The position numbers and the translations under genes were made by a program. The notes under the pieces were generated by a model. It worked only from the letters and a program-made list of their open reading frames with translations, was not told the origin of the DNA and did no database searches. From Puccinellia tenuiflora (taxonomy: Eukaryota; Streptophyta; Magnoliopsida; Poales; Poaceae): a stretch of DNA of 64,000 nucleotides. This document shows positions 1-11,253 of the stretch, one piece after another. The stretch's first letter is position 1. Every line of letters starts with the position of its first letter. The DNA lies in the NCBI GenBank assembly GCA_012064385.1, contig QRDG01001528.1, forward strand, positions 1-64,000, given 5' to 3'.

Positions 1-233
1 CACGCATGGTTCAAATGCTTCAAAACTCCCATAAATATTTGATAATAAAAGATCGTGTTTTCCACCTTAAAAGATCCTTTTTTAGGAACACCGTATAGAT
101 CACTATAGAATGCTCACACAAACAGCCTACACCAACGTAAAGCTCCGAGAGACCAATCGGGAAATGTTGAGACTGACAAAGTTACCACGAACGTCTCGTC
201 GTGGTCTCCCTTATAAAGTTCATCGTTGAAAAG

Positions 234-1260
234 ACTAGAATAAATAGAGAAAAATGCGAGCACCCGTACCAAATCTAAGACTTGATCTCAGTTTTTTTCG
301 AAAAGGAAGACTTGATCTCAGTTGGGCAAAACCTTATTAGATCTTTGGCATACAATATTAAAATTGAGCACGTGAGCAAAACTAGCCACATATACACAAC
401 ACTACTACACTAATTATATGAGTATTTCACAATAGCACCCAGTCATTTTATTTTTTTAATATTTTTATTGTTAAGATAAAGGTTTGACCAACAATGACAT
501 CGTTATTATTGTCTATGCGATTCAAAATAAAATCGTACACAAGTAAATTTCAATGCAAAGCTAGCTAATGTTGTCAACTATATGTTATAGATTATACTCC
601 ATCAAAACTGTACACGAACAATACGAAGCTATTTGTTACTTGTATTAAGGCCTCTTTGGACCAATGAATTTTCATAGGAAACTAGATTATGTTATTCTAC
701 AAAAAATATTTCAGTTGAGCAAGTTTGCGTGTAATTCAAGGGGGGGAGGCTATATAAAGGACATCGCTGTAAATACTAGAATAAAAAGAGAAAAATACGA
801 GCACCGATACATAATCTAAGAAACTTGATCTCAGGTGGGCAAAACCTTATTAGATCTTTGGCAGACAATATTAAAATTGAGCACATGAGCAAAACTATGA
901 ACATATGCACAACACTACTACACTAATTATGTGAGTTTTTCACAACAACACCCAATCATTTTATTTTTTAAACTTGTTTTGGTTGTTAAGATAAAGGTTT
1001 GACCAACAATGACATCGTTATTATTGTCTATGTGATGCAAAATACATACATAAGTAATTTTCCGTGCAAAGCTAATGTTGTCAACTCTACGTTATAGATT
1101 ATATATACTCCATCGAAACTGTACACTAACAACGCTAAACTATTTGTACTACTTGTATTAAGGTCTCTTTGGACCAATGAAATTGCATAGGAAACTAAAT
1201 TGTTGTATTCTACAAAATTATTTCAGTTGAGCAAGGTTTGCGTGTAATTCAAGGGGAGAA
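234..1260. repeat. Imperfect direct duplication, about 0.5 kb unit
   Basis: Two adjacent copies of a roughly 500-bp AT-rich block lie head to tail (about 234-750 and 775-1260). Shared landmarks in the same order are ACTAGAATAAA, the TTGATCTCAG run, the ACAACACTACTACACTAATTA stretch, TTTGACCAACAATGACATC and GCGTGTAATTCAAGGGG. The offset shrinks from 541 to about 511 bp, so small indels have accumulated and the duplication is not recent. I see no terminal inverted repeats, reading frame or target duplication, so the family is unknown. Confidence 0.8.
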
Positions 1261-2660
1261 GTTCCATCGAGTCCGACAGTATATCTTTTTCTTTCAACTA
1301 TGGCATTCAATTGATCAATTAGAAAAAACAATCATGTTTTTTCATGAGATGCTATCATCCATATTTTTTTAATAAGGATTCAACATGTTGCGACATTTTA
1401 ATTATGTTGGTTTTTGGTTCCCATGAACTGTTCCACATATACCTTTAAACCAAACGAAAGAAATAATAGGTGAAAGAGTAACTACTTCTGCGTCGATGAT
1501 AAGAACTATAAATTGGAATGCATGGAAGTATCAAGATATGTGAAGACTTTCATCGGATGGCTAAAAGTAACAATTTTTAAATTAACCAACAAATAATCAA
1601 ACTACAGAAGGTAACTTGTGAGTGGGAGTGAACAAACAAGTTCGGCCGATCCTAGCAGCAAGGGTGTCCATTCCGACCGGCCGGGCCCCGGCCCCCGGGT
1701 GCCCTCTTCAAGAACATGTCGGTAAGAAAATCGAGGTCAATTATGGCTATTGCTAGCTCTCCCCCCGCCCTGCTGCTCGCGTTGGCGCAGAGCTCGGTCA
1801 TGAATTAATGCTGCGTACAAGTGCACGGTGGCTCCTCTTTTTCCTCGCACCAAGCCGTAGCTCCTACTCAGGAATTCCTTTTCCCCGTGCTGTCACTCAC
1901 TCGCACACGGCACATCTAGCTACTCCTCGTAGCTTCTGCAGCAAACCCCCGTGGAATACTAGTCGGAGTAGCCGCAGTCTTACCGGCCGGTACTACTAGC
2001 GTACAAGTTACGTCTATGTGACGCATTCCGCAATATACCTAGCTAGGTACAGTCAACCGTGCAGAAATTCCTCGGTTGCGTGTATGCGTGCGTTGACCAC
2101 ACGGTTATAATGCCAGTACTACTGCACTGTAATTTTATGCTCGCCTTTCATTTTCTGTTCCTGTTAGTATGTTAGGCCTATAGTTGGCAGAAACAATTGT
2201 GTAACAATAGATAGGGGCGGACCTAGAACAAAAATGACCCGGTGTCATTCTCTATGTCACACATTTTTTTAACGTAAAGTTGCAGGTGTCACACACTGTA
2301 AATGAATGCAATATAACAAAGAAATTATATTTTACCAGGTGTCCTGTGACCCTGTAACAATAACGTGGGTACGCCCCTGACAATAGATATCTCGATCTTT
2401 TCTTCCCACAAAAAAAATCTTGATGGCAACGATAGTTCTTAGGTCATATGGGAAGTGAAGAGATTGAACTTTGGAAATTCAGTAAAAACTGACTCGCCAC
2501 CAATAATTTAATCGAATCGAATTGTTTTACTGAAAGCTTGGATCTATCACGTTGAACTCCGCTACGTTAGTCATATACCTTGGTGAGGCAAAACCCTCAG
2601 CGTTTAGCCGAAACGATGATTCTCTGGGCAACACCACTGCCCAAAACGTTGTCCCCATCC
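1261..2660. other. Intergenic stretch, nothing recognised
   Basis: Mixed-composition DNA with only short reading frames. The frame at 1808-1999 (63 codons) has no recognisable motif. A GC-rich island near 1660-1700 stands out but is too short to interpret. No RNA gene, terminal repeat or promoter could be supported. Confidence 0.5.
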
Positions 2661-2661
2661 T

Positions 2662-2865
2662 TTGAGTGTTGGACTACCATTTTTGCCTGTTTTAGGGGTC
2701 AATGCGAGGGACTATGGCGTTGAGAGCTCAAGGCCATAATGGAGCAATGATTCTATGACCAACCACACGACCAATGGTGTTAACCGTTTTTTATGTTGGA
2801 CTACCACTTTTTTGCCTTCCTCATGTGTCAACGCCATTGACTATGACATTCAGAGCTCAACGATA
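2662..2865. repeat. Imperfect tandem duplication, about 125-bp unit
   Basis: The phrase GTTGGACTACCA(T/C)TTTT recurs about 125 bp apart (near 2670 and 2793), each time followed by TTTGCCT, a GTCAA core and a GAGAGCTCAA or CAGAGCTCAA end. The copies are diverged. Short frames on both strands here (2828-3118) look incidental. Confidence 0.6.
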
Positions 2866-3830
2866 TAGTCGGCGACATTGGCCCTGGAACCTTCCTTTTG
2901 TTTGTGAAAATGCTCTCCAACCTCAAGGTATGTGGCGTTGACATAGGGAGGTTGACAACGAGAGAGACCAACGTGCGTACAAGGGCTAAGGTATCCACAC
3001 GTTTACTACTAGATGCGTCGTCGTGCAGCGGAAGAAGAGTTGATGTGTCGTGTGGGTGTAGTTGGAATCGTTTTATTGTCTCATTATCATGATTCCCTCG
3101 AACGGTTCGTCCAAGCATTGTATTCGCAATATCTCTAAGGTATCCACACGTTCAGGGAGAAACGCCAATTGTCCATATTGCTAGATTTGAACACGTGCGA
3201 CTTTTGGCATCGAAGAAGTAATGACTTGGTTTCAAGGATTCCAAACTGATCAACCATAAAACATCTACCCCCTTATTCTCATATATATGTACCATAATAT
3301 ACGTTAGATGCCAATTAGAACCCAATACCTAGTTTAATAAACTTTATCCACATTATTCTCAAGCTATCTGTATGTGTGTGGTCTTGTAGGTTCATGCATG
3401 TTTGTACATGGCGGGATTCCTACTCGACCACTAGTTGGTAGCTGCCCCTAACAAGACGTGATAACTCCTAACTTCACATAAACATCATATCGAACGAATC
3501 TTCGCAATGTGCGTTTGGAAGGGCACCCTAAAGATACCTTTGCCCTATGACATTAGTCAATATCCAACCCGACCACTCTTTTTTTATCATGTGTCTCAAA
3601 ATTCTTTACTTGGTCAGTTATTCAACCTTAAGTAGCATATCCATTCATTTCTGGATCCGATCACTCGAGGGGTTCACATACATCTCTTTCATATATGGGA
3701 TGGAAAATCTTATCACAATTGAACATGCCTCACATTACACTTCATGACTAACAAGGTAACATTCGTTGTAGTTATCCAGTTGCCGAGTAACATTAGTAAA
3801 CCACTAAATTGGTCACTAAACATCTCTAGT
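2866..3830. other. Intergenic stretch, nothing recognised
   Basis: No coding-like frame, RNA gene or transposon end was recognised between the duplicated block and the SINE. The frame at 3547-3747 is hydrophobic and AT-rich but has no family signature. Confidence 0.5.
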
Positions 3831-3853
3831 ACGTATGATAATCTCAAGTCTAA

Positions 3854-4020
3854 AGGACATACCCAGTGCACGAGGCTCCCACACAAGGTGGGGTCTGGGG
3901 AGGGATTATAGGAACCTAGTCTTACCCCTGCAAAGTGCAGTGCAGAGAGGCTGGTTCGAACCCAGGACCTCTTGGCACAAGTGGGGAGGACCTCACCACT
4001 GCACCAAGGCCTGCCCTCTC
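3854..4020 (-). mobile_element. Au-type SINE (tRNA-derived) with 23-bp target site duplication
   Basis: Read on the minus strand, the element starts GAGAGGGCAGGCC, carries a pol III box A-like stretch (about 3991-4005) and a box B core GGTTCGAACC (3953-3962), continues through a CCCCAGACCCCAC segment and GGGAGCCTCGTGCACTGGG, and ends in CCTTT. This matches the Au SINE family described from Aegilops and other grasses (family knowledge). The 23-base sequence at 3831-3853 is repeated exactly at 4021-4043, a clean target site duplication, so the copy is full length and not very old. A frame through it (3835-4068) is a translation artefact. Confidence 0.93.
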
Positions 4021-4043
4021 ACGTATGATAATCTCAAGTCTAA

Positions 4044-5440
4044 TGATATAATATTACAAATTGGGTAAGACTTACTGATGAGAACAAAAATATCATTCTC
4101 GAAGTGTTTTAAGTGGGCTTTCTCCAACCCATGTTCTCTAACATGAGTTCAGATTTTCTGTTCGACACATCTCGGTTCGAAAAAAAAAAACCGGTAGGTT
4201 AGATTGTTACACATTTGCACCTTATTGAGAAGAAAACCACGTGAGATGGTAGTATTATATTGCCTGCTTACACCTCTAGATTCAGGGAAGATGGGGGAGC
4301 TTTTCTTCCATTGTCTTAGAAATTGTAAAATTTTAATTGCACATAGAGAGGTTGTATATGTATGTAGTTATATTATTTGATAAGTCTGCTCCAGTTATGC
4401 TACTTTATTTTTTTGGATATCCAGTGCCCGGCCTAGCTTGATTAAGTTTACAACTTCTTGGTTATAAATCCATTCTGCTATATTTCGCCAAGAGTCGTGC
4501 TTGATGCCTGAGATAGTTTTTGTTGAAATGCATTACCCACTTTTTTCATCACTTCGTTCTTTTCAATGAATTGGCTGGTGCATGTAATTTAATATGGTAG
4601 CCAAGAGGGTCTTAACTCAAGGGGTAGTCTAGAAATATATATCAGTCGGTGCTTTTGGATGTACTAGCAGGTGCATGCAATTATTTCGGACTTTTGGGTG
4701 AACTCCCATGTGTATGCGCAATTTTGATATTTCAGAGTGCCTTTTTAGGTCAGTGAATGAAAAATGTACGTCCAACAAGAAACAGACAAACTTAAATAGG
4801 GATCAAATCGATCGATCCACACTATTTATGTAATTAAAATGCATTTTCCAGACATGTGTTATCACATAAGCTAGCATAGGTACAACTTCTTCACATGCTG
4901 ACATGTAACACACAAATTATCCCAGACAAAAATATGTGCATGAATGAAGAGATAGCGCATAAAGATCTGAATAAGCGGATCGTGCATGTGATAGGTTAGC
5001 ATCATAGATGGAATTTTCACGGGATGTGATATATTTATGAAGATAATATACTGAAGTATTTATTCGTATATTGAGATTAACTTGAGACAAATGATGATCC
5101 ATTCGAAGAAAATCGTACGATCGACAGGAAACAAGGATGAGATAGCAGATCATGTGGGCAGCCGGGCATACATTGAACATGATGGTATTAAATCTGATTG
5201 GGAAATAAATGATTCTCAATATCTTTAGGGGTTTTCAGGCAGGGGATCGGATCTGTAAGCTAGGAATTCAGGATAAGCTAAAACTCGGTATAACTGTTAC
5301 GAAAGAAAGTTTTGCACCAAATTAATACAGCAGAGGGACAGCACAGATCAAGATATATGTTGTTCAAGTGGACACAGAACGGCAAATACATATAGGACTA
5401 GAGTAAGATCGATGTACACGAACGGGACTAGCTAGCTAGT
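4044..5440. other. Intergenic stretch, AT-rich
   Basis: AT-rich DNA with no supported gene. The minus frame at 4917-5219 has no family signature. The stretch lies downstream of the MIR166 transcription unit and could contain its polyadenylation region, but no end point can be fixed from sequence. Confidence 0.45.
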
Positions 5441-5592
5441 ACCAGACGTACAAAGTTTTCCTTTGCTCAAACGATCATGCAAGATTACCAAATCACATTA
5501 CAATACAACTCAGTACAGCACCATGTCTCCCGAGTTCCAAGTTCCAACTAGCTACTTCATTCTTTCATGCAGATCCATCCATAAGCCCTGCA
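5440..5592 (-). other. Possible 3' exon of the pri-MIR166 transcript
   Basis: On the minus strand a pyrimidine-rich tract ending TTTTATCTGCAG (about 5593-5604) looks like a good 3' splice site, followed by a 150-bp non-coding segment. Plant pri-miRNAs are often spliced, and this lies about 0.9 kb downstream of the MIR166 hairpin on the same strand. The link is inference; no transcript evidence is available. Confidence 0.3.
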
Positions 5593-6121
5593 GATAAAAG
5601 ATAAACTTAACTACTAAAATCTACACAGGTCTTGAACACATCAAGACACCACATGATATATACTGCACATGCGAAGAACAAACACAAGAACATGGGAACA
5701 CTACACTGAGAACATATGATTGCACTTTTATGCTACTAATACCTACTAACATCACTGAAAAATGTATGTATGCATGTATGGATCTGCATCTACTTCAAGA
5801 GCTGCTTTGAACAAACAAAACCATGCTCTTTAATGCTAGAGCAGATAAATTATTCCCGGCAGCAAAGAGAGCAATCAGTCCAGATAAATGCAGTACAGTA
5901 CACCAGATCTAAATAGAGGGAACTAGTCATGAGAAGAATGGAACGGAAAGGAAGAAGCAAATTAAGAGCGAGAAATGGGCCGGGGGAGATGAGAGAGAGA
6001 GAAAGCGAACATCCTCCCAATCACGAGGTAATGATGAAACTTTCTACCACCTGCATGCCAGAGACATGGGAAAGAGAGGAGTCAAAGCAAGCCATCATTA
6101 CACCAATCTTCACACTCCCTT

Positions 6122-6300
6122 GGTTCTCCCAAGAAACAAACAAAAAATAGTGCAGTTAAGTGTGTAAGAACTTCCTCGGTTTTCCCAAGAAACAAACCAA
6201 AAATAGTGCAGTCAAGTGTGTAAGAACTTCCTCGGTGCTGACTAAACACAAGCAAGCAAACAGAAAACCCAGCGAAAGTGTGTAAGAACTTCCTCGGGCC
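6122..6300. repeat. Short tandem repeat within the pri-MIR166 region
   Basis: A unit of about 57 bp (CCCAAGAAACAAAC, then ATAGTGCAGT, then GTGTGTAAGAACTTCCTC) occurs twice in tandem (6123-6179 and 6180-6236). The last part, GTGTGTAAGAACTTCC, occurs a third time near 6278-6297. The first two copies differ at only a few bases. It lies about 200 bp downstream of the MIR166 hairpin. Minus-strand frames here (for example 6156-6416) are repeat translations. Confidence 0.8.
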
Positions 6301-6482
6301 TCACCAAGCAAGCAAACAAACAAATAAAGCACTGTGAAGTGTAAGAAAAGGGGAAGAACATGAAACAGACTTCCCCACACCCAAGAAAACACCACAAAGG
6401 AAAATTTCCTCGACATATACTTGAAATATTCTAGCTAGAAGAACAAGTGATAATCGTTGCTAACTAGATCTCATGCATGGTT

Positions 6483-6614
6483 GAAGCTATCTCTGAGGGG
6501 AATGAAGCCTGGTCCGAGATCGTAGGTAAGAGAAATGAAGGTTTTTCTTCATCCTCAAACTACAAAGCAAGACCTTGAACCAGACAACATTCCACCCAGA
6601 AGAAAAATAGCTTC
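6483..6614 (-). ncRNA. MIR166: MIR166 microRNA precursor hairpin
   Basis: On the minus strand, 6517-6497 reads exactly as the 21-nt miR166 (starts UCGGACCAGG, ends CAUUCCCC). Positions 6593-6573 read as the miR166 star strand (starts GGAAUGUUGU, ends GGUUCAAGG). The 55-nt loop lies between them, and the lower stem continues through GAAGCTAT (6614-6607) pairing with ATAGCTTC (6490-6483). The miRNA is on the 3' arm, as in all MIR166 genes. miR166 guides cleavage of class III HD-Zip mRNAs (PHB, PHV, REV, CNA and their grass orthologues) and so controls leaf polarity, meristem and vascular patterning. A TATA-like box lies about 120 bp upstream. The exact, not mismatched, complement to miR166 together with the star strand excludes an HD-Zip III target site. 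Confidence 0.97.
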
Positions 6615-6732
6615 ATATGATCCTCCCAAGTTCCTCCTCCTCTCACCCTCTTCCTCTGTCTTGCTCACCCTCTCATGTATCTCTCTCTATTTGCAACCTG
6701 CAAGCTGTGGGTGAGGAGCCCCAAGGCCCGGG

Positions 6733-6740
6733 TATGTATA
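6733..6740 (-). promoter_or_regulatory. TATA-like box upstream of MIR166
   Basis: TATACATA on the minus strand about 120 bp upstream of the hairpin base; a start would be expected near 6705. The downstream leader is CT/GA-rich, as in many grass MIR166 leaders. Farther upstream (about 6881-6911) TGACATGTGGGA and TCCCACCTGTCA form an inverted pair of the GTGGG/CCCAC kind often seen in plant promoters. Confidence 0.45.
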
Positions 6741-6862
6741 GACACGCGGTGACATGGGCCAGTGGGTGGCTGCTCATGATGTGTGAATGATTACTCACAT
6801 CATCACACAAATCATTTCTTTTTTCGGAGTCACCAAAATAGTTACCATGCATTTATTGAAGA

Positions 6863-7168
6863 GTGGTACGCTACACTGCGACTGACATGTGGGACCGCTC
6901 CCACCTGTCAGTGGAAGAGCGGAGGCAGATGAATGCATTGAAACGGCTACCGGCAGAGCCACATGGAGAAAAGGTGAGGGCATTAAAGAACGGAATGAAT
7001 GGTGACAAGAACACGGCTGCAGAGGGTCGGACCTACAGCTGCGGCCGCTGCTGTGGAGTCTTTGGCGGTCATCCGGCCGTCCATCGTCATCTAGACGGTT
7101 GCGAGGGCAGGAGAGCCCGTGAAACCCTAGAAATGGTGCGAGGGGGCAGACAGTGGGGGAGTGGTTGA
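6863..7168 (+). CDS. Small ORF with a zinc-finger-like Cys/His cluster
   Basis: A 101-codon frame whose residues about 58-85 carry a C-x2-C, a short F-G-G-H, then H-x-H and a further Cys. This is reminiscent of plant EAR-type C2H2 fingers but does not match the normal C-x2-C-x12-H spacing, because the QALGGH helix is shortened. The rest is basic and low complexity. It lies head to head with MIR166, about 120 bp upstream of its TATA box. It may be a decayed C2H2 fragment or a chance frame in promoter DNA. Confidence 0.25.
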   Translation: MVRYTATDMWDRSHLSVEERRQMNALKRLPAEPHGEKVRALKNGMNGDKNTAAEGRTYSCGRCCGVFGGHPAVHRHLDGCEGRRARETLEMVRGGRQWGSG

Positions 7169-7335
7169 GTTAAATGCGCGGCCCAAGATTTGGAAATTTC
7201 TGTGTGACTTCTTGCTTATACTTGCTTGCTCCCGTGTTGATCTAGGGCTGTGCGTTATTTGAAAATTTCATATTGCTTAGCACACAACTATATGGTAAAA
7301 ACAGTTACCTATCTATGTTTTGTCGATACCCATCA

Positions 7336-8161
7336 GAGCATCTCCACTCGTACTCCCAAAAGCCAGTCCGGCAATTGTGTCGGACGGTCGCTATTGTGAG
7401 CGCTCACACAAGTTGCCACCATATTGGGACCAACTGTCTAAGCGGTGCCCCCAATATGTTACTTTTTTTTACAGAAATATAAAAAACAATTTAAACTAAA
7501 ATGGCGTTTTAAATTATAATTTAGCATATATTTGATTTTACATATTGGAACTAAATTCCAAACTAAACTAAACTTAAGTAGTGGATGTCGTAGAAGTGCT
7601 CGAAGACAGAGTAGTCTTCGTCATCCACCTCGTCGTCGCCTATGCCATCATCGTCGCTTCCGTCCTCGCCTATGTCGCCTTCGCCACCGCCGTTGTTGTC
7701 GTAGGGGGTCATTTCGATGTCGTACTCCCTCGCCGATCACGCGCGCGCCCACTGGCGGTCGGTATCGATGACTGCCTTTAGCTCCATGTCATCATCGTCG
7801 TGCACCTCTGGCTTTGGCAACTTCAGCGGAGGCACGACCTTCTCCTTCTTCCTCTTTATCTAACCGAGTAACAGTCGGTGCCGCATCTTTAATTAAGCTG
7901 ACCGGACTTGTTGCTCGACATTACATTCGATTGATCGGCCATGTGTGCCGCTGTCAGGGCTAGCCCACATGTCGGTATCTGATGTGGACGTGGACACGCT
8001 TGCGCCTCTCCCTATTGATCGGGGCCAGGGTGGGAGTGCCGGCCAATATATTGGGCCTGTCCAATAATTTTATCACTGGATCCGCGGATGGCCGCCAAAT
8101 TAGTGTCCGGTGCCCCAATAGCAATATTGGGAGGCTATTGAGACCGCATGTGGTGATGCTC
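7336..8161. mobile_element. Harbinger-like DNA transposon, non-autonomous
   Basis: The left end GAGCATCTCCAC (7336) and right end GTGGTGATGCTC (8150-8161) are inverted copies with one mismatch in the first twelve bases, of the GAGCATCTCCA type common in grass PIF/Harbinger elements. Flanking trinucleotides are TCA and TTA, compatible with a mutated 3-bp TTA/TAA target duplication. Subterminal motifs such as GGTGCCCC and CCAATATTGG occur near both ends. The interior has a GTCGTCGTC-rich segment (about 7610-7760); frames there are low complexity and no transposase motif is visible. Confidence 0.6.
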
Positions 8162-8168
8162 TTACCTA

Positions 8169-8325
8169 CTCCTTCCGTACCTAAATATAATATGTTTTAG
8201 GTGTTTCATATATTGTCTAGACGCGGATCAAAATGAGTAAACATACACACTAAAATATGTCTAGATATATGTGGATACATGTGGATAAAAAAGCTAAAAC
8301 ATCTTATATTTACGAACCGAGGAAG
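8169..8325. mobile_element. Stowaway MITE (Tc1/mariner)
   Basis: A 157-bp element with inverted ends CTCCTTCCGTACCTAAAT and, at the other end, ATTTACGAACCGAGGAAG, flanked by TA on both sides (8167-8168 and 8326-8327). This is the standard Stowaway structure. The interior includes the TTTTAGGTGTTTC and AAAATATGTCTAGA motifs typical of Triticeae members. It abuts the right end of the Harbinger-like element. Confidence 0.93.
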
Positions 8326-8327
8326 TA

Positions 8328-9783
8328 CATGTGTATAATTATCGCTGAGTCACTGACATGAGACTTTACCATATAATAGTTGAACAGTATACTCTGACTG
8401 CATGGGTTGGCACGTACCTACACGTAGGAGTTAAGACCCTAAATTTATGGAGATTTAACCTCCGAACAGTGTCAAGACCAGAGTGCAGATTTACGCTAGG
8501 AGAGGTTGGATCAGACATGCACACATTCCTTGGCAATAGAAAAAGATCCTATCATAAAAACAATTGTGTCTGTTCTCAGATATGTTTGATTAATGGTGTC
8601 TTGTGACACATAATCTAATCTTTTATCAGCAAATTGTCATACTATAGCTTCTTTTCAAATCGTTAGCTGGGTAGTCATCGATCTTGATGTGGATGTCCTG
8701 GCCGGCATTACAAAAATATGAGCCACGTACCTATACTGCTGATGCATATGTCGTTTACAGGACGAGCAATACATGCATTTGAGTTGGCTCCTTGTTTCAT
8801 GTGCTGGGGAGGACGCTGTTGGTTTTCTTGTTCGTATGTGCGCGAGCAATTAATTTTCTGACGACCATGTATTGGGGTTTGATATAGCATGGTGTGGTGT
8901 GACACATGCATTGACAGTACAACACAGCTTTACAAAGAGCAGAAAATAGTGTAGTTTGTCGATCCAACGGCTATCCAAACGTGACCTTGCAAATGGCCGG
9001 CACTGTCCTATCTACGAATTGTAGAGGGTTCATATGGGGCTGACTACTGAGTGTATCAATATGGTCGGCCTTTTTGCCCTAATTCCAAAAGGTTAGGCCG
9101 GCGTGTCATGTCATCGTCACATGCTACTTGCTAACAGTACGTGGTACAACCTTTATATATTCTTGTTAACCAATCATTAATAGCAGTGCTTCACATTGCT
9201 CTGGGAGGTTTATGACATGAACATCTAGCCATGTTTGTCCAAACAGAGCATCTTCTATATGGACCTGCGATTTTTTTTGACTACATGTATCACTGGTTAG
9301 CCAGAAAGAAATATGTGCTGCAATGATCCTCATTAGGATTAGTTCTAGGACGCTACTACGTCTAAAACGTTTTGTGATTAAGCTTAACCATACAATGTTA
9401 GAGTATGGCTAATCGCATAGCCAAATTGCTGGCTATATGGGGATGACATATCATCTCACCAGTACAAAACGACTATCTATGGCAATGGCAGCAAGAAATC
9501 CCATGGTTAAAAAACAATTGTGCATGGCCATAGGGGGTGTCAGTACTGGGCCGTTGACGTGTCGGCCACATTACCAATATAGATGATTATGGTTCTTTTT
9601 AAATCGCCATTGCCAATATGGGTTCATCTCAAACGGAAATCTGCGTATGTCTGTTGCCAAGTTTAGGAAGAACAGAAAGCCCACAAGGTGCGCCTATAAT
9701 CCCTTGCCACTCCCGTCGCTCTCACTAGATCTAAGTCTCTACCAACCCTAGTCGCACACTCCATCTCCACTCACTCGTCTCCG
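8328..9783. other. Intergenic stretch, nothing recognised
   Basis: No reading frame with a recognisable motif, no RNA gene and no paired transposon ends were found. Short minus frames at 8655-8911 overlap each other in two phases and have no family signature. Confidence 0.45.
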
Positions 9784-10308
9784 ATGGCTAACTCCACCGG
9801 TGCCGAGGAAAGCCAAGATATCGCATTCTCCTCCGCCAACAGTCCTGCCGCCACCGCCCATACCACGGCCGCCCCTAGCTTCAGCCCATCCCGTCGTCAC
9901 CCCGCCTCGGCTGACTTCATACAGAACCATATGAGGTCCTCCACGCATTCCTCGCCATCGGCTTCCCCGTCCTCCTCAGAGGAATGGGATTACGATTTGG
10001 AGGTCAAGATCCTCCTTTCTCATGCATCCTTACCCCGTCGATGGTGTCATTCAGAAGGGGGTGATGCAGTGGGTAGTCCACATCACCACCGCCGAGTACC
10101 AGCTGGATCTTGCCGAGGAGCGGTGTTCCAGACCCAGCTTTGGACCACCATAGCCCGGTCTTTGCTCGCCATCCAGGGCCTTGAGCCACATGCATCGTCA
10201 ACCACGGCAACAATGGAGGAGCAGGCTGAGGATGAGTCTGAGTCCTTTGACACTCGCTCTGCTGCCAGGGCCTTGGCCGGCGGCAATAAGCTTCCCCGCC
10301 TCGCCTAG
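9784..10308 (+). CDS. Unrecognised Ser/Ala-rich ORF, possibly frameshifted
   Basis: A 174-codon frame in a locally GC-rich segment, preceded by a C/T-rich leader that looks like a plant 5' UTR (9700-9783). Residues 1-65 are rich in Ser, Ala and Pro. Residues about 66-76 (EEWDYDLEVKI) are more ordinary. The following third reads better as protein in the plus-one frame (a stretch with VIQKGVMQWVV), which suggests an indel near 10030. The last 50 residues are acidic. I recognise no family. It could be a decayed gene or a transposon ORF; the AT-rich repeat-like DNA downstream favours the latter. Confidence 0.3.
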   Translation: MANSTGAEESQDIAFSSANSPAATAHTTAAPSFSPSRRHPASADFIQNHMRSSTHSSPSASPSSSEEWDYDLEVKILLSHASLPRRWCHSEGGDAVGSPHHHRRVPAGSCRGAVFQTQLWTTIARSLLAIQGLEPHASSTTATMEEQAEDESESFDTRSAARALAGGNKLPRLA

Positions 10309-11248
10309 ATAAACCCTAGACATAACACTCTATTTATTTTCTCTACTTATGTTCTAAATTATTGCTTAACAAAGCTTTGTGCTGGTTTAGTTATTTATTT
10401 CTCTGATTCCAAATTACTGCTTAACAATGCTTTGTGTTAGTTTAGTTATTTATTTGTTCTGTTTGCATTTTATGTTCTTGCTTAACCATGATTTGTGTTA
10501 GGTTAACAATGAACAATGCATTGCTTAACAATGAACAATGGACGTTGTATTATAAATTCCTGGTTAACAATGCTTTGTGTTAGTTTAGTTATTCATTTGC
10601 TTAGCACTTTCTTCCAGTTCTTTGTATAATTATGTAGAGTAACTTCAGTCTTTTTAGGTTCCAAATTTTTCTAAACATTATTTTCAGTTCTTGCTATAGT
10701 TATATAGAGTAACTTTACTCTTGTTAATTTCCAAATTTGACTTAGAACTGTCTACTAGTTCTGTTTATAGTTATTTACATTAAACATGCTTTGTTTAGGT
10801 TATAAGTTTTGCTTAATACTATCTTCCAGTTCTTTTAGAGTTATTTAGAGTAACTTCACTAAGTTTAACTTAGTTGCAAAGGAGGATGCATTATCTTAGT
10901 TGCGAATTTTCTCGTATCCTTTAGGACGAGGAGGAGATAGAGACTATGAGGCAGACGTGAATACGTAGGAGCGTCACTCCGTTCACGGAGCACAGAAGAT
11001 GGCGTCCCCGAGAGAAAAAAAATGCAACAGTGTGAACAAAAATATGATGACGAACCGGAGACCGTCTAGTCGCGGGAGCAGGGATCCGGTGATGGCGGAG
11101 TCGGCCTCACCGTGTTTTTTTTGTTTCCTCTGGATATTATTAGAAACAATTAAAACTAATCTCCATGACAGTTATGTACCCAGTACTGATGGAGTGACCC
11201 ATATACTCTTTAGGTAATAATTATCCACCCATTACTTTTCATGATCAC
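10309..11248. repeat. AT-rich DNA with degenerate TGCTTTGTGTTAG repeats
   Basis: Between about 10350 and 10870 a loose motif recurs many times: TTGCTTAACAATG, then CTTTGTGTTAGTTTAGTTATT. A second motif, TTCTTT.TA.AGTTAT.TAGAGTAACTT, recurs about four times. Spacing is irregular, so this is a diverged repeat and not a clean array. No transposon ends were identified. Confidence 0.5.
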
Positions 11249-11253
11249 ATGGG

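Noticed and set aside
6497..6517. Site as an HD-Zip III target of miR166
   Set aside because: The complement is exact and the star strand sits 55 nt away in a foldback; HD-Zip III genes carry mismatches to miR166 and would show START-domain coding sequence, which is absent.
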